Source: Brienomyrus brachyistius (Eukaryota; Chordata; Actinopteri; Osteoglossiformes; Mormyridae). Taken from it: a DNA stretch of 64,000 nucleotides. A model generated the notes under the pieces. That model was not told the origin of the DNA and did not search any database. It was given only the letters and a program-made list of their open reading frames with translations. Position 1 is the stretch's first letter, and the number at the start of each line of letters is the position of its first letter. Made by a program: the position numbers and the translations under genes. The DNA is taken from the NCBI RefSeq assembly GCF_023856365.1, contig NC_064538.1, forward strand, positions 12,866,435 through 12,930,434, written 5' to 3'. Below are positions 1 to 37,295 of the stretch, piece after piece.

Positions 1-537
1 CAGTGCACTTCACACCTACACTGACTGATTCCCATTCTTTTTGAAGGTCACTTGAGGTCATCCCCCGATTTACGAGTCACTGCCAGATGATTAACAGTCA
101 TCAGTGGCATTAGAAAGTTGCTTCTGCCCTATAACTGGCTGGTTTCTGGCCGTTCCCAGTATCTCCTGCTTCACCTTGTCCTTGTGTACTGCTGGAATCA
201 GCCTGCCCCGCCGTGCAGCCTTCTACCATGATTAAACCAGGATTTAAAAATGCTTGTCTTATAAATATAATACAATATATAGTGGTCTCATTTTTTTTCC
301 AGAGCTGCATTTTTGAGCTACACCTACTTTTTCTGGTGCTTTGCCTAATTACATTTAACCAGGGGATCTTTCCTGCTTTCAGGCTGGTGGTGTAACATTC
401 ATAGGTGTTTAACAGGAGTCGTTCTTTGACAATGCTGCTCTTTTTCAGCATCTGAAGCTGTTTCATGTCTGCCTCAGATTTCCTTTGACCTGCCTTACGC
501 CTCACATGCTCCTCTTCTCTTCTCTGCCACCCCCCAG
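1..537 (+). other. iqsec2 intron (3' part)
   Basis: No exon is recognised here. The stretch ends in a pyrimidine tract and the CCCCCAG acceptor at 531-537. Short open frames on both strands have no family resemblance. Confidence 0.7.
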
Positions 538-7439
<6,902 letters not shown>

Positions 7440-10400
7440 GAGGGGCGCAAGGCTGGGGCCGCAGGACCAGGGGGGCCCGGGGGGTGCCGTGGTCGAGGCC
7501 GGCGGAGGCGAGCCGGGTCCGCAGGAGGCAGAGTCGGAGGCGACGTCGGAGGGCCGGCCGCCGCAAAAAGCGTAGCCTGCTCCGCCTCTGCTACTTTCAT
7601 ATCCGCTTCCCGCGCGTGTAGCGAGCGAGCGAGCGAGCAAGATGCGTGTGCTGCGGAAAGGGCCTGGCACTGACGCTCATGCGCGCCGCCTCTTCCACAT
7701 TCCCCAAACCTGACATTTACTGGGAGTCCAGCAAGGACGGCTATGCGTTTGAGGCGACGGCAGGGGCAGACAGGGAGAGGCAGGTTGCTTTTCGGAAGTG
7801 AATATTTGTGCTTCGCAAACAAAGGGCTTCTGTTTCCTGATTTAACAGAAGTTACACGAACTGCATGCAGCTGCCAAACACAGGATTCACTAATTGGGTT
7901 GCCAAACTTATAGTCAGGGATTGACAGCGTTACGGTTCCATTTTGATCCATTTCACAGCGACTTGGTGGAGGAATTTCATATCTGTCAGAGAATGAACAG
8001 ATGCCTTTGTTTCTCTGATTAAGCTCAGCTGAAAGAAAGTGGAAGGACTGAGAAAGTAAGCTAAGTGACAAGATAACAGAAGATAAAGGAAGACGCTATA
8101 CAGGTGCTCAGGTTTCAGTGGAGCGATGCGGGGATGATCGATACAGTAGGACAGCTGGGCGTTGAGTCGGCACGCACACACTGATGCTGTTATTTAGGAT
8201 AGCAGAAGCATGTGCCTGCAGTCCTGTATATATATGCACTCATGGGCAGAAGGTCAAACAGTGACGGATTTAGCCAGTCTGTGTGCTGCTGTATTCACCC
8301 ATTAGATACAATATGAACAGCGGCAAACAAAAAGCCCGAGGTCCAGTGACTCTTTGGATGGGTACAGCCTGGACAGGCTGCTGACTACTTCAGACAGCTG
8401 CCAGATGGACAAATTTATACAGTTTAACCTGAAGGGTTTCAGACGGAACTAGGCAATATGACTGGAAACATTATTCAGTGATGCCTTCGCGATTTGGCTC
8501 ATCATCAGTGATGATCCAGCCAAACCAGCATCCAGAAAGTGTTCTTGTTTAAAGTCAACATACATTTTCATAACATTTCAACAGTTTTTTTTTTTTTTAT
8601 ATGTATATACCATTTTTATCCATTATCCATCCCAGTATGGAATGCCATTTTGGACAATTCCAGCAGCCTGTGGGGCAGAATTTGCTCTCCTCTGAAACAC
8701 TCCCTGTCGAATCGATGGCTTTTTTTTTTAAAAAGAAAAAAAAAAAGATACTGCAGGTCACAGCAAACAGGCAGCTAAAGGTAGTTTCTTTGGAGCTCTG
8801 ACTGGTCCGTGGCAAGTCCTGCTAGCTTAAAATCATTCCCCCATGCTGAATCAACGCCAATTACCTTCCTGCCTCCTTAGATCTCTGCATCTGAAAAAAC
8901 AGAGGACTCATTCGCTGTACTCATTCGCTGGTAAACGTATCCTCATGTTTCTATTTTTCTATTTGAAATTGGTGGATTTGTCATCTGTAAACTATAATGC
9001 AGTCTAAGTGAAACTTAAAGGTGTTTAACTTTACCATCCTATTTGTACATTCCAAAACTAACTACTATTCTGGATGGTGGAGATGGTGGGTAAACCCTAT
9101 TTGATCTACTGTATAGACAAAAAGTGTGTAGACAGATCAATGTCATTCCATTTTCATTCTATTTTATCTGTTATCCTGGACATATGGGTGTCTGCAGCAA
9201 CTTGTGGCGATTTTTTGGAGAGATTATTTAAAACTTGCAGGGAAAAGGACAATCTGAACCATTTAGGTTTTTTACTTTTATTTTTTAGTTAGTCAGTGAA
9301 TAGCCATAATACTTTTAATATGTTCTTTTTTTCTTCTCCTTCTTGGAATAAGCCAGCAAAGTAGTTCTGAACCAAAGTGGAGCCCTGCAGATGTTTCAAT
9401 TAGAGTTTACATACTTCGTATTCAGATTTGTAATTCCTCGCATATCCATCCATGTGTGAAGAAGCCACTTCTAAAACAACTAGATCTGAATAAGCTCTGT
9501 AATGGGTTTGTTACTTAGTTTTATCAGAGTTACTAGACCACCATTTTTTCCCATACCAAAAGAATGTTTAACATGCATAGAAGTATGTATCAGTAACATT
9601 CCATAACATGATAATTGTGGCATTTAAAAGACCCAAATAAGCTGATAGGTGCTGCCATTGTGACTGAGGTAAAGCAGAGAGCAGAGAGACCAATGGACAG
9701 ACAGAAGGGAGACGATTTGCTCAGTCTGTTGGGATTTATATGCATTTCCCTTCAAGTATTTTTACATTACTGTTATTACTAATTTTTATTTGCAAACTTT
9801 AGTCTATTTTTGCTGGTATCAGTGTTAAATTGATCATTCCTATTATGAATATGCTCTTTGTAGAAATACTAATTTTTACTAACAATTGCAGTCCTATGAT
9901 GAACGAGCAAGAAAAATATGTTATAAATACTCTAGCTATGGAAATCCCTCTCAGACTTTGATTGTACAGGAGAGCCTGATGCTGTGTGTGTTTGAGGTTG
10001 AGTTATTATAATGTCACTTATTACTAATATTGTTGAAATTGTTGTTAATGGTGTAACTGCTATTGATATTATTGTTTCTAGCAGAGCAGTTTTTCTATAA
10101 TTTTTATATTGTCTTCTAAAGGAGTCACACGATATGCTTGTGTGTTTGCGCGCGTCCGATACGCTAAATTTATAGGAGCAACCATTTGATTTATTTCAGT
10201 TGCATCATAAAAAAAAACTCGCCGTGACATCTGACCTATATTGTTATATTAAATTACACACTTATTGCAGAGGATACTGTATCTACAGGTGCATATATTC
10301 ATGGAAAAATATAGCATGTCACTTTGCGCATACACAGAAACTGCAAATCAACATTGTTTATTTTAACTGCATCACAGTGCTAAGGTGCCGCTTTTGGATA

Positions 10401-11700
10401 CATTTTTGTAGCTTTGCGCACAGTGAGTACACTGTTGAGCCCCATTCCTCTTGCCACCACCCTGGCCTCTTCTTCTGTCCCCGTTTCCCCAGTACCACCT
10501 CTTTCTCAGCTTAAGTGTGCTTCACGCTGCCTTGGACTTGGCTGTATTCTACTACGTACTATATCATGTTAACAGAAGGGAGCGGCTGAAAGATGCACCT
10601 ATTGGCTGATGGAGCTCTACTGCACTGTAACGTGCTTGTTCGTGCTGCTTCGGAATTGACTGAGCTGTACAACATTATCGGCATTAATGTCGGCTGGGGT
10701 ACCCATCGATTAACAGACAGCCTAACCTCTCTTGTTTACTCTTATGCATCAAAGATACTGCATTTGCTCTCTTTTCTCTCTTTTTTATAAAAATTTGAGC
10801 CCTCCTGTACCGAGGATTGCGCGTCTCCTCGAATGAAAGCTGAATAATGAAACAAGCCCAACAGACATGACCAATGAGGAAGGGGAGCCTGGAACACAGC
10901 GCTGACTTATAGGGAATATGGGAAAGAGAGAGAAGAGAACCTCTGTTGATGTCTTTGGCTTTGTGTATTGGCTATCACTGACTCCAGTCAGAACTGCCAG
11001 TGTCTTCCCATTGTGATTCATGTTGCATGTGTATCTGCACTTACTGAATGAAGCTGTACAGACCTGAATGTACATATTATCTTATATAAATAATCAACAT
11101 TGACTATGGAATGGATTGTACCATGTTTCTGTAATTCAGGGGATTTGGCAGAATTAATATTGTTTTTATCTGGGTTGGGAATGAGGGAAAAATGTCACTG
11201 TAAAGTATTAGTACGTGTGTGTCAGAGGTCTTAATATTATTTTAAACAGACCAGAAATATATATGGAATTTTATTTGTATATATATGAGGTTTTAACTGA
11301 AGAAATACAGAGAAATTACATGTGAATATTTATTGCTTCTAATACTATAAAACGTTCTTGCTGTGGAAAACGTCGTGAGTTCCTTAGTCTTTCTTTTTAA
11401 AGTAGATTTACGAATTACTTGACTTATACTGTTTACTTGTTAATTGTAGTAGAACTGATGAGCAGGACGGAACAAGTTGTGTATATTTCTTACTACAGCA
11501 TGACAGCACAAATCACAACATAATACTTTACCACAATACTCCATATAAGCCTTCATATTAACTGTAAAATGTAAAGAAAAAAATGTCTTTTAAATATTTC
11601 GGGACCAAACTGTGTCGTCAGGGTTGTTTTTCGATATATTCCCGATTTTCTACGCACTATCCGGTTAACCTTCCACTTGCTGAAGTAGTAAAGTCGCCTT
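7440..11700 (+). other. Likely iqsec2 3' UTR and downstream DNA
   Basis: There is no further coding exon. A GCGA tetranucleotide repeat lies at 7621-7638 and a dispersed repeat at 7875-7930. From about 8500 the sequence is AT-rich with T and A runs (8586-8599, 8719-8745). I found no canonical AATAAA that clearly ends the transcript, so the 3' UTR length is unknown. Confidence 0.5.
7875..7930 (+). repeat. Dispersed repeat, second copy of 4336-4390
   Basis: CAAACACAGGATTC, TTGGGTTGCCAAA and GGATTGACAG align with the copy at 4336-4390 at roughly three quarters identity, same orientation, both inside iqsec2. Confidence 0.65.
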
Positions 11701-11840
11701 TCTCCCGTAACTGGCGTTGCAGTCCCCCCCTCCCCCCCCCATCAGCTGCGTGTCTGCGGGCTACATTTGACTGCGCTACTGCTTCAGCTTTAAGGTAACG
11801 AACACAACGCCTTTTCCAGTGTAAATAGATCAAAACCCAA

Positions 11841-12000
11841 GACGTCATTCACCTACGGCAAAACATGCAGGTAAGTAAATGTATTTCGATAAACCCGCCC
11901 CTTACGTACCATGGACCAATGAAAATGCCACTTAGTGTTTTATAAACCAATGAAAACGCGGCTCCATGTACCGCGCTGGGTGCGCGTACTAATGTCGCGT
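11841..12000 (+). promoter_or_regulatory. Candidate kdm5c promoter: CRE-like site and two CCAAT boxes
   Basis: GACGTCAT at 11841-11848 is a near-CRE. CCAAT boxes at 11916-11920 and 11947-11951 are 31 bases apart, a spacing typical of paired NF-Y sites, with TATAAA just before the second and CpG-rich sequence after it. A perfect donor CAG/GTAAGT lies at 11868-11876. This is inferred from motifs only; a transcription start is not proven. Confidence 0.35.
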
Positions 12001-12049
12001 ACTTGTGGAGTGTATTAAATAATTTCATATATACATTTATACGAATTTA

Positions 12050-14616
12050 TTATTTTTCAGCTTAAAAAATTTCTACTGACCCGCATGTGTAAATCAGCCG
12101 TTCAAAAACATAAAATAAATGTACATGTAACTGGACCACGGTATGTGTTACACAGCATGTATTCAATGATGTAAACATGCCCGATTAGATAATGTTCTCT
12201 GGCGTATATTCCAGTAGTATGGCGTTTGGTCCAAGCAAAGTGCGAGTTATGAACTTATGTGTCTAGAGCCGATACAGAAAGAACATCCTCCTAGAAAACA
12301 AAGAACTATTAGTGAACTCAACTTTTGGGGGAGCGCTGTATGGGGGGCACTGTATGAAAACTGAAAAACCGATAGACACCCAAGCGAGATCGCTAAGCAG
12401 CTAAACAAACAAGGACTGTGTGGCACCAGCCAGCAGCGAAGGGCAAGGAGATGTCAGCGTGTCGCCTGCAGCGGCTTCGGACTCTGTGGAAACTACACGT
12501 TGACGAATACGTTAGGCGTTAAAAGCGATGAAGTAGGAGGAATCCCACAGAGCGCTGTTTGTTGTAGCGCCTACACCGGACACGTTAGGATGGGCTGAGG
12601 AATGGAGGCCGGACTGCCGTTTCTACACGCAGAAGGACAAACCCAGTCCAGACAACAGACAAGTGGTGTTATCAACCCGGGCCCAGAAGACTCCATTCCT
12701 TTTAACTGACAGTCGCCACACAGTCAAACTCCTCGGACTGGTCATTAAATTGTCCGGCGCGGTATAAGAGGATATGGATGAAAGTGTCTCAGGGCGTGTT
12801 TATTAGCCAGTTAGCCGCCGATCTGTAGCATTTCCACTCAACCGAAAACGTCCAAAGTGCTAGACTGCTGGCTGCTTTAAAGCCAGCAAGCCGGCTGGCT
12901 AGTAGAAACTTATAAGAACGGCTCGTTGGAGTAGAGGTTACACATTTACAGGAAAGTAAGTGAATATTATAAATACATATTAGCCGTTCACCAAAGGCAT
13001 CAGAACATACTTCATGGTATACACCAAGGGGAGGCCATTGTTTGTAACTGTCTAGCTGTCTCGCTAGCATGCATAAGATGATTTATATCCGTTAATGTAT
13101 TGTATGTGAGTCTTATTGTAGTTTAACATTTTATCCATTGTTAGCAAGCAAATCATTTGCACGATTTACACTGCCAGATAGTATTTATTTACTGTAGCGT
13201 TATAACGTTGCTAAAACGATGTATCGCGAAGTACATTGCTAGCTGAGATTCTTACAACATAGCTATTTGCTGGCAACTTACCTTTAACGTAACAAAACAA
13301 TTGTAGGTCTATGGGAGTTTTAATTTAGGTCCGCTTAACCTGTCAGGTGCAGAAGTAACGTGCTGTCTTACGTAGCGATGGCTACCCTAAGCGGCTGCAG
13401 GATTTATTCGGACAGCGACATTATTTATTGAAATACTAGTTACTTTAGGGAGTCATTCACTAAATTCAAGTATTTGTTGAATAAAGTTTAATGAGCGATA
13501 TAAACGCCGAAAAGTTCGTTTCTCTACTGTCCGTAAATGCACCAAATGTTGCTAGGTAAGTATTACGGTTAACCTATTTCTGTTAATCCACAGTGTAAAC
13601 TAAGTAATTTTACATTTCTTGGAGGAGGCGGGTAGGGGTACCAACGATAGGCAGTTGGAAAGACTGGATATAAAATAGAATTCCCAGACTACCTCGGATT
13701 TCTTAATGCTACTTGCTGCCGATTTTGGATCAGACTGATCCCACGTATATTCTTTTCAAAAATCACACAATAAATAGGCCAAACTGACTTCGGATCAGTC
13801 GCCGAGGGTGTAATGCATTTACGCCTCCCATGCTTCCTTTTCTGTGATCCGAGAGGAGGCGCTAGGGAGGCCTGCGTGGAACGGAATATTACAGTGGTTC
13901 CACACTGGGACTGGGAGAAAGAGTAGGGACTAAAGGGGTTACATTGTGGTTGGTGCATTTGTTGTCTTGTATGTAACTGTGTTGGTAATGGATTAGTACA
14001 TATACATATTTTACTTCGAGTGGTGGTGGAATCTGGTTGTTGCTGCATTGCAAGGAGGAGTATTTGGTCTGGCTCACTTAGCCTGAGCCGAGGACAGAGG
14101 TGGGCCTGCATTGTTTTTGGTGTGGTCGTTTAAGCACCTCGATGTGTTTGATCGTCGTCGATGTTACGAACGTTGAACCTACCGGTCACCAGTCATGCTT
14201 ACACACGCGGGTTTATTAAAGAGTATTTGCTTATGCCTCCGGTGGGACTAGCAGTGTGATAAGGCTTCCTTTTTTGTCGCCAGTGCCTGTGTTCGTCGGC
14301 TATCCTAGAAATCTGTGAGCTTGTAGAGCACGGCGACTAGAGGCCAAACGGAAATGGTTTGTGTACGTGCGTGAGCGAGCATACCTCGTCTCCATCTTAA
14401 TGGTCTTAATAGCTGCACGTTTTGATGCAGTTAAACATACTGGTTTTGTTTAGGTATGTGAACCGACATTGTGAATGCCGACGTGTGTATTGACACAGTA
14501 AAAGTCGTTGGGGCTTACATCTGTACAGCCTTTCCATCTCTTTATAGTAACTAAATGTGATGCGAGTTTGTATTGTACCGACGTGCTGCCGCTTTGGTCT
14601 CCTTATTACTTTATAG
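12050..14616 (+). other. kdm5c 5' flank or 5' UTR region
   Basis: There is no coding exon. Strong donor-like GTAAGT sites follow AAA at 12955 and CTAG at 13555 and could end non-coding first exons. The ATG exon is preceded by TTTATAG, which looks like an acceptor, so an upstream non-coding exon is likely somewhere between 11.7 and 13.6 kb. Confidence 0.45.
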
Positions 14617-14618
14617 AA

Positions 14619-33461
<18,843 letters not shown>

Positions 33462-33962
33462 TGAGTTGCTGATGGGGAAAGTCAGAAGGACACAGCGGAG
33501 GGGGGGGGGGGTGGCAGCAGATGATGGACATACTCTGGCGGGACACACCTTGGCATTATCCCAAGTTCGTCGGTCCCCCTACACTGACAGGTTTCTGCTT
33601 TTGTTGCTCGACCGTGTGCTCCCGCTCTCCGCCCTCTCCAAGCTCGCCATAGTCCTCCCCCGGACCCTCACGGCTCTCGGTCAAACCTACCGCTCCAGGT
33701 CTCGCGGCACAGTCCTGCACTCCTCTTCACCTTTTGCCAGAATCTCATCCCGGTTTGCATCCGGAGGCGGTGCGAGTGTGGGATCGTTTTCTATCAGACC
33801 CCTTAGAGCACAGCACATCCCAGTCCCTGACTTTGTGAATACTTTTTTTTTGGAAGGACAGTATCCCAGACATACCATGTTCGCAACTTGCTAATTTTCT
33901 ACCTGGTCCCCTGTTCACAGGGGCAGTTTGTAATGGATTGTGCTTCAGAAGGACATACTGAG

Positions 33963-33968
33963 AATAAA
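33963..33968 (+). terminator. Poly(A) signal AATAAA, kdm5c candidate
   Basis: Canonical hexamer about 500 bases after the stop, followed by T-rich sequence. Confidence 0.5.
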
Positions 33969-34056
33969 AGGAAACAATTGTAAGTTCCTTGGTGCTACTT
34001 CACTGTCAGCAGGTCATCTTTTCCTTTACCCCCCCCCAAGCCCCCCATCCTTGTAC
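33964..34056 (+). repeat. Local direct duplication, copy 1
   Basis: The first 27 bases (33964-33990) are identical to 34445-34471; the following 60 or so bases remain alignable with small differences (CTGTCAGCAGGTCATCTTTT against CTGTCCCCAAACAGGTAATC). Confidence 0.8.
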
Positions 34057-34262
34057 CTCTCTGCCTCCTTTTCTTACTTCCTCAAGTTGTTGTAAACTTC
34101 ACATTTTCTCCACACCCTTGGTTTCTAATGGGTTCCGATAGTTTGTTATTGTTATTATTGATAATATGGTATTGATAAAAATGCAGACACGCGGTTGTGT
34201 GTTTGTGTATAAAGCTTCTTTTTGATGTTGCCTTTTTAGTTCCCTTTTCTCCTTGTTAGAAA

Positions 34263-34268
34263 AATAAA
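34263..34268 (+). terminator. Poly(A) signal AATAAA, second kdm5c candidate
   Basis: Canonical hexamer with TATTGTTTTAAG following, a plausible distal site. Confidence 0.5.
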
Positions 34269-34444
34269 GGCTCAATATTGTTTTAAGAATTTGGCCTCCT
34301 CATTTGGCTCCTGTCACTACTGTCCGCTCTGAGCAGCAGACTCATGTCACCCAAGTAACCGGGTGTAAAAAACAAGTGAACCTTAAGTCAGAAGATGCTG
34401 TGTCTGTACACATCTCTAACTCTGGCATGATGTTCAGACCTAGT

Positions 34445-34540
34445 ATAAAAGGAAACAATTGTAAGTTCCTTCACTGCTACTTCCCTGTCCCCAAACAGGT
34501 AATCTTTTCTTTGTATCCCCCTGTAGTCCTGCCCTCCACT
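34445..34540 (+). repeat. Local direct duplication, copy 2
   Basis: Second copy of 33964-34056, offset 481 bases in the same orientation, in the kdm5c downstream region. Confidence 0.8.
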
Positions 34541-34541
34541 C

Positions 34542-34562
34542 TTTTTTTTTTTTTTTTTTTTT
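34542..34562 (+). repeat. T homopolymer
   Basis: 21 consecutive T immediately after duplicate copy 2. Confidence 0.9.
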
Positions 34563-35310
34563 GGTATGTGTCAAATCTATTTTTGTGTCATGGTTAGTAA
34601 TTATTATTATTATTTTTTTGTAGTATTAGCAGCATAATCCTTTACTCTGATGTCAATACTGGTGAAGCCAAGCTTGTGTAGATGCTGAACTGGTTTCTCC
34701 AGTAGCTTTGGTCTGCAGTAGCCAGGAATGTTGCTTTTGTTAGATGTAGTTTGGCCTTTTGAAAACGTCAAATAGTTTTTAATCTTTCTATGTTGCCTTG
34801 AATAATTCAGCTATGCACATATAGTCGTTTTCAGTCTTTTGGCTTAAATTTTCCAAGAACAATCTCACACACTGACCCCATGACTGCAAAGTCTCCAGCT
34901 GGAATTCAAGATATTTTTCCCGTGTGAATAATTCCTATAGCAGTCAGTTAGGGAACAACCTGCTGTAATAGAATCTGTGTGCCTGAAGATGCGCGCGCAC
35001 ACTGTACAATCCACATTATAACGTTTCGTCTACCTTTGATCTCAGAACGAAACAAATTTTATACTCGTTCATTGATATGTGCTCTTTTGAAATGTTATTA
35101 TTTGAACAAAAGCTGTGCCCCCTGAGAGCTGGTGATCTGTGTTAGATACACCCTATGAATAACGAAGTGAAGCTCAGGCGGTACAGATGGAGGAAGCAAC
35201 CCTGTGCTGTCTCATTCCTGGTGAACAGAGACGGCCATTGAAGAGGCTATGATCTGTTAGCCAGACGGCATTCAGGACAAGTCAGGATGTATATGTGCAT
35301 ATAAAAAGGC

Positions 35311-35316
35311 TTTATT
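35311..35316 (-). terminator. Poly(A) signal (TTTATT on plus strand), pdzd4 candidate
   Basis: AATAAA on the minus strand about 1.98 kb after the pdzd4 stop. It implies tail-to-tail convergence with kdm5c and a gap of about 1 kb. Confidence 0.5.
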
Positions 35317-36008
35317 TTAAAATGCTTCTTGTAGCAGAACATTTATCAACATCACGAGTAATATTTTCACTTTGAACAACCGTTGATACTACTTTCCTTT
35401 TCCTAAATAAAACAGGGGATGTTCAGTCATACACACAAACGTACACACAAACGCTGACAAAATAGACGACGCACAAATTCCTCAGCAGCACATAGCAGAA
35501 TTTAAAAGTATATACAAGGCATTTACCCCCCCCCGCACCCCAAAGCTTACTTTGTGCTAAACATTAATACCATGCAAGTCACTTACAGGGAAATTTCTCT
35601 ACATTGAACTCTTTCTCTCTTGTGTTTTTGTTCTAAACGGTGGTTCACACTTCTGATATTCTGGCAATGCAAGAAAATGAATGATATTTGAATGTGTTCC
35701 GCCTGGCAGGTTTGGGGTCTTTTATCCTGCTATTTGCTGACAACACAAGCTGTCATCCCCCTGAGTCTGTCTGCCGTCTGCTTGTCTCTCCCGTGAGTAG
35801 CTGTTGTGTGCTTCCCTTGCCAAGGTCACTGTGCTTTTACGTCAGTGTTTACCTTACCTACTATTGTGCCTTTACTTTGTGGAGCACAGTCTGCTGTCTT
35901 TGCCTGGCTACCAGTCGAGCTGGTAAATGGTTTCCTCAGGGATGTAAATGGTCATCGTCATAAATCAGAAGGGAAATGGGTTCTCATGAGTTGAGTATAG
36001 ACTTAGAC

Positions 36009-36126
36009 CGGCACTTCCCAGCCTGGTCCTCTGGGAGCCCCAGGAAGTCCAAGCTATTTCTCCATTCCAGCTCCCTGCCAGATTAACCACATTTTTGGTG
36101 CCCAAGGACCAGGTTGGGAAACACTA
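36009..36126. mobile_element. hAT-type foldback element
   Basis: The left end CGGCACTTCCCAGCCTGGTCC is mirrored by GGACCAGGTTGGGAAACACTA. Flanks ACTTAGAC and ACTTGGAG agree at 6 of 8 bases. Same family as 5440-5592. Confidence 0.6.
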
Positions 36127-36443
36127 ACTTGGAGTATTTTTAAGGCGTTTGAAGCTTGATGATAAACCAGCAGAGCCCAACTGGTTCAAAAACGTATGTG
36201 TCTTTGTCGTGACGTATTGAGTCCTTTGTCGTAAATGATCTAATAATTTAATGTACAGAAAGAGGCACAAAGTAGCAGGATATTGGGGTCTCGCATGTGC
36301 TATTACAAAACCTTTCACTTTAATTTTGTGCACAAAGTTTCAGGTAAAAGACTGAATAAAATGTAGAAACAGTTCAGATTTCTAGTTAAAGATTATGTCA
36401 TAAACCGCTTAGATAACACAGACAGATAAGCGTACCACCCTAT

Positions 36444-36524
36444 GACATCATATGACCATTAAGTAATTGGGACATCACACACATATAGTCCACTAAGTGT
36501 CTCACTTAATGCTCATATGGTGTC
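36444..36524 (-). other. Near-perfect hairpin in pdzd4 3' UTR
   Basis: Arms 36444-36464 and 36504-36524 pair over 21 positions with one mismatch and one possible wobble, around a 39-base loop. It could be a short foldback repeat or a structured RNA element. Confidence 0.6.
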
Positions 36525-37295
36525 ACACATCTCTATCCCTGGAATAATCATATTTCTTGAGTTCTCCACAGTCTTAAATGATTGTAAACTTTAAAGATTT
36601 AAGGTCTAAGCACCTGCTTCCTTACGTAAAGTGGACCATGGTCCTTTTCCTTCCTGTTTTGCTTATTTTCTCACGAAAGGGCCGATTTGGCCCGTTAGCT
36701 TGCCATAAAGACATTAAGCTACACTGATATGCAGCCAGGTACAGAATCCTAATCAGATCAGAAGTCACTGTCAGGAGTCTGTAACGCCCCCAGAGTCCCT
36801 GTGTGCTCTAGTCATCATTTAAATTTCTTGCTGAAGGCTTGACTATCATCTCAATATTAATAGCAAGACGGTAATGGTAATTCACATGTGACGTTCTGTA
36901 GTAAATACGATCAGGTTGTGCTTTTAGCCTGCGATGCATGTTAATCAGCTACGATGCTTATAGGGCTCTGGCTGTGTCCCTGGGTCCTCCGCACTGTGTG
37001 TGCACATCACTGAGCTCCTCCGCCAGCCCCTCTGGAGATTTATCTTACCTCCTCGGATAAATGTATCCGTAAGTGGTTGATTGGTTGCCCGGGTAACAGA
37101 TAGAACACAGTGGTAATCAAATGCTTAATTTTTAAGGCCAGTAACTGTCCTTCTTTATGAGTCACCACCATACTGTCAGTCTGTTCTACCCCAACAGCAT
37201 GTCTGCTCTAGAGCTGCACCTGCCCCTTACGCAGATTGCCTGTCCTCCTTGTAGTCTATCATCTATCATGTCTCTCTGCATACTTCCTTCCTTTC

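Larger units (their letters stand above)
33462..35290 (+). other. kdm5c 3' UTR and intergenic gap
   Basis: No coding exon. Contains two poly(A) signals, a duplicated segment of about 90 bp (33964 and 34445 copies), and a T run at 34542-34562. The open frame at 33436-33894 has no family resemblance. Confidence 0.55.
35317..37295 (-). other. Likely pdzd4 3' UTR
   Basis: Continuous non-coding DNA between the pdzd4 stop and the candidate poly(A) signal. It contains a foldback element (36009-36126) and a hairpin (36444-36524). Confidence 0.5.

Noticed and set aside
12865..12905. Short GCTGGCT/AGCCAGC hairpin upstream of kdm5c
   Set aside because: The stem is only about 7 bases; expected by chance in GC-rich DNA.
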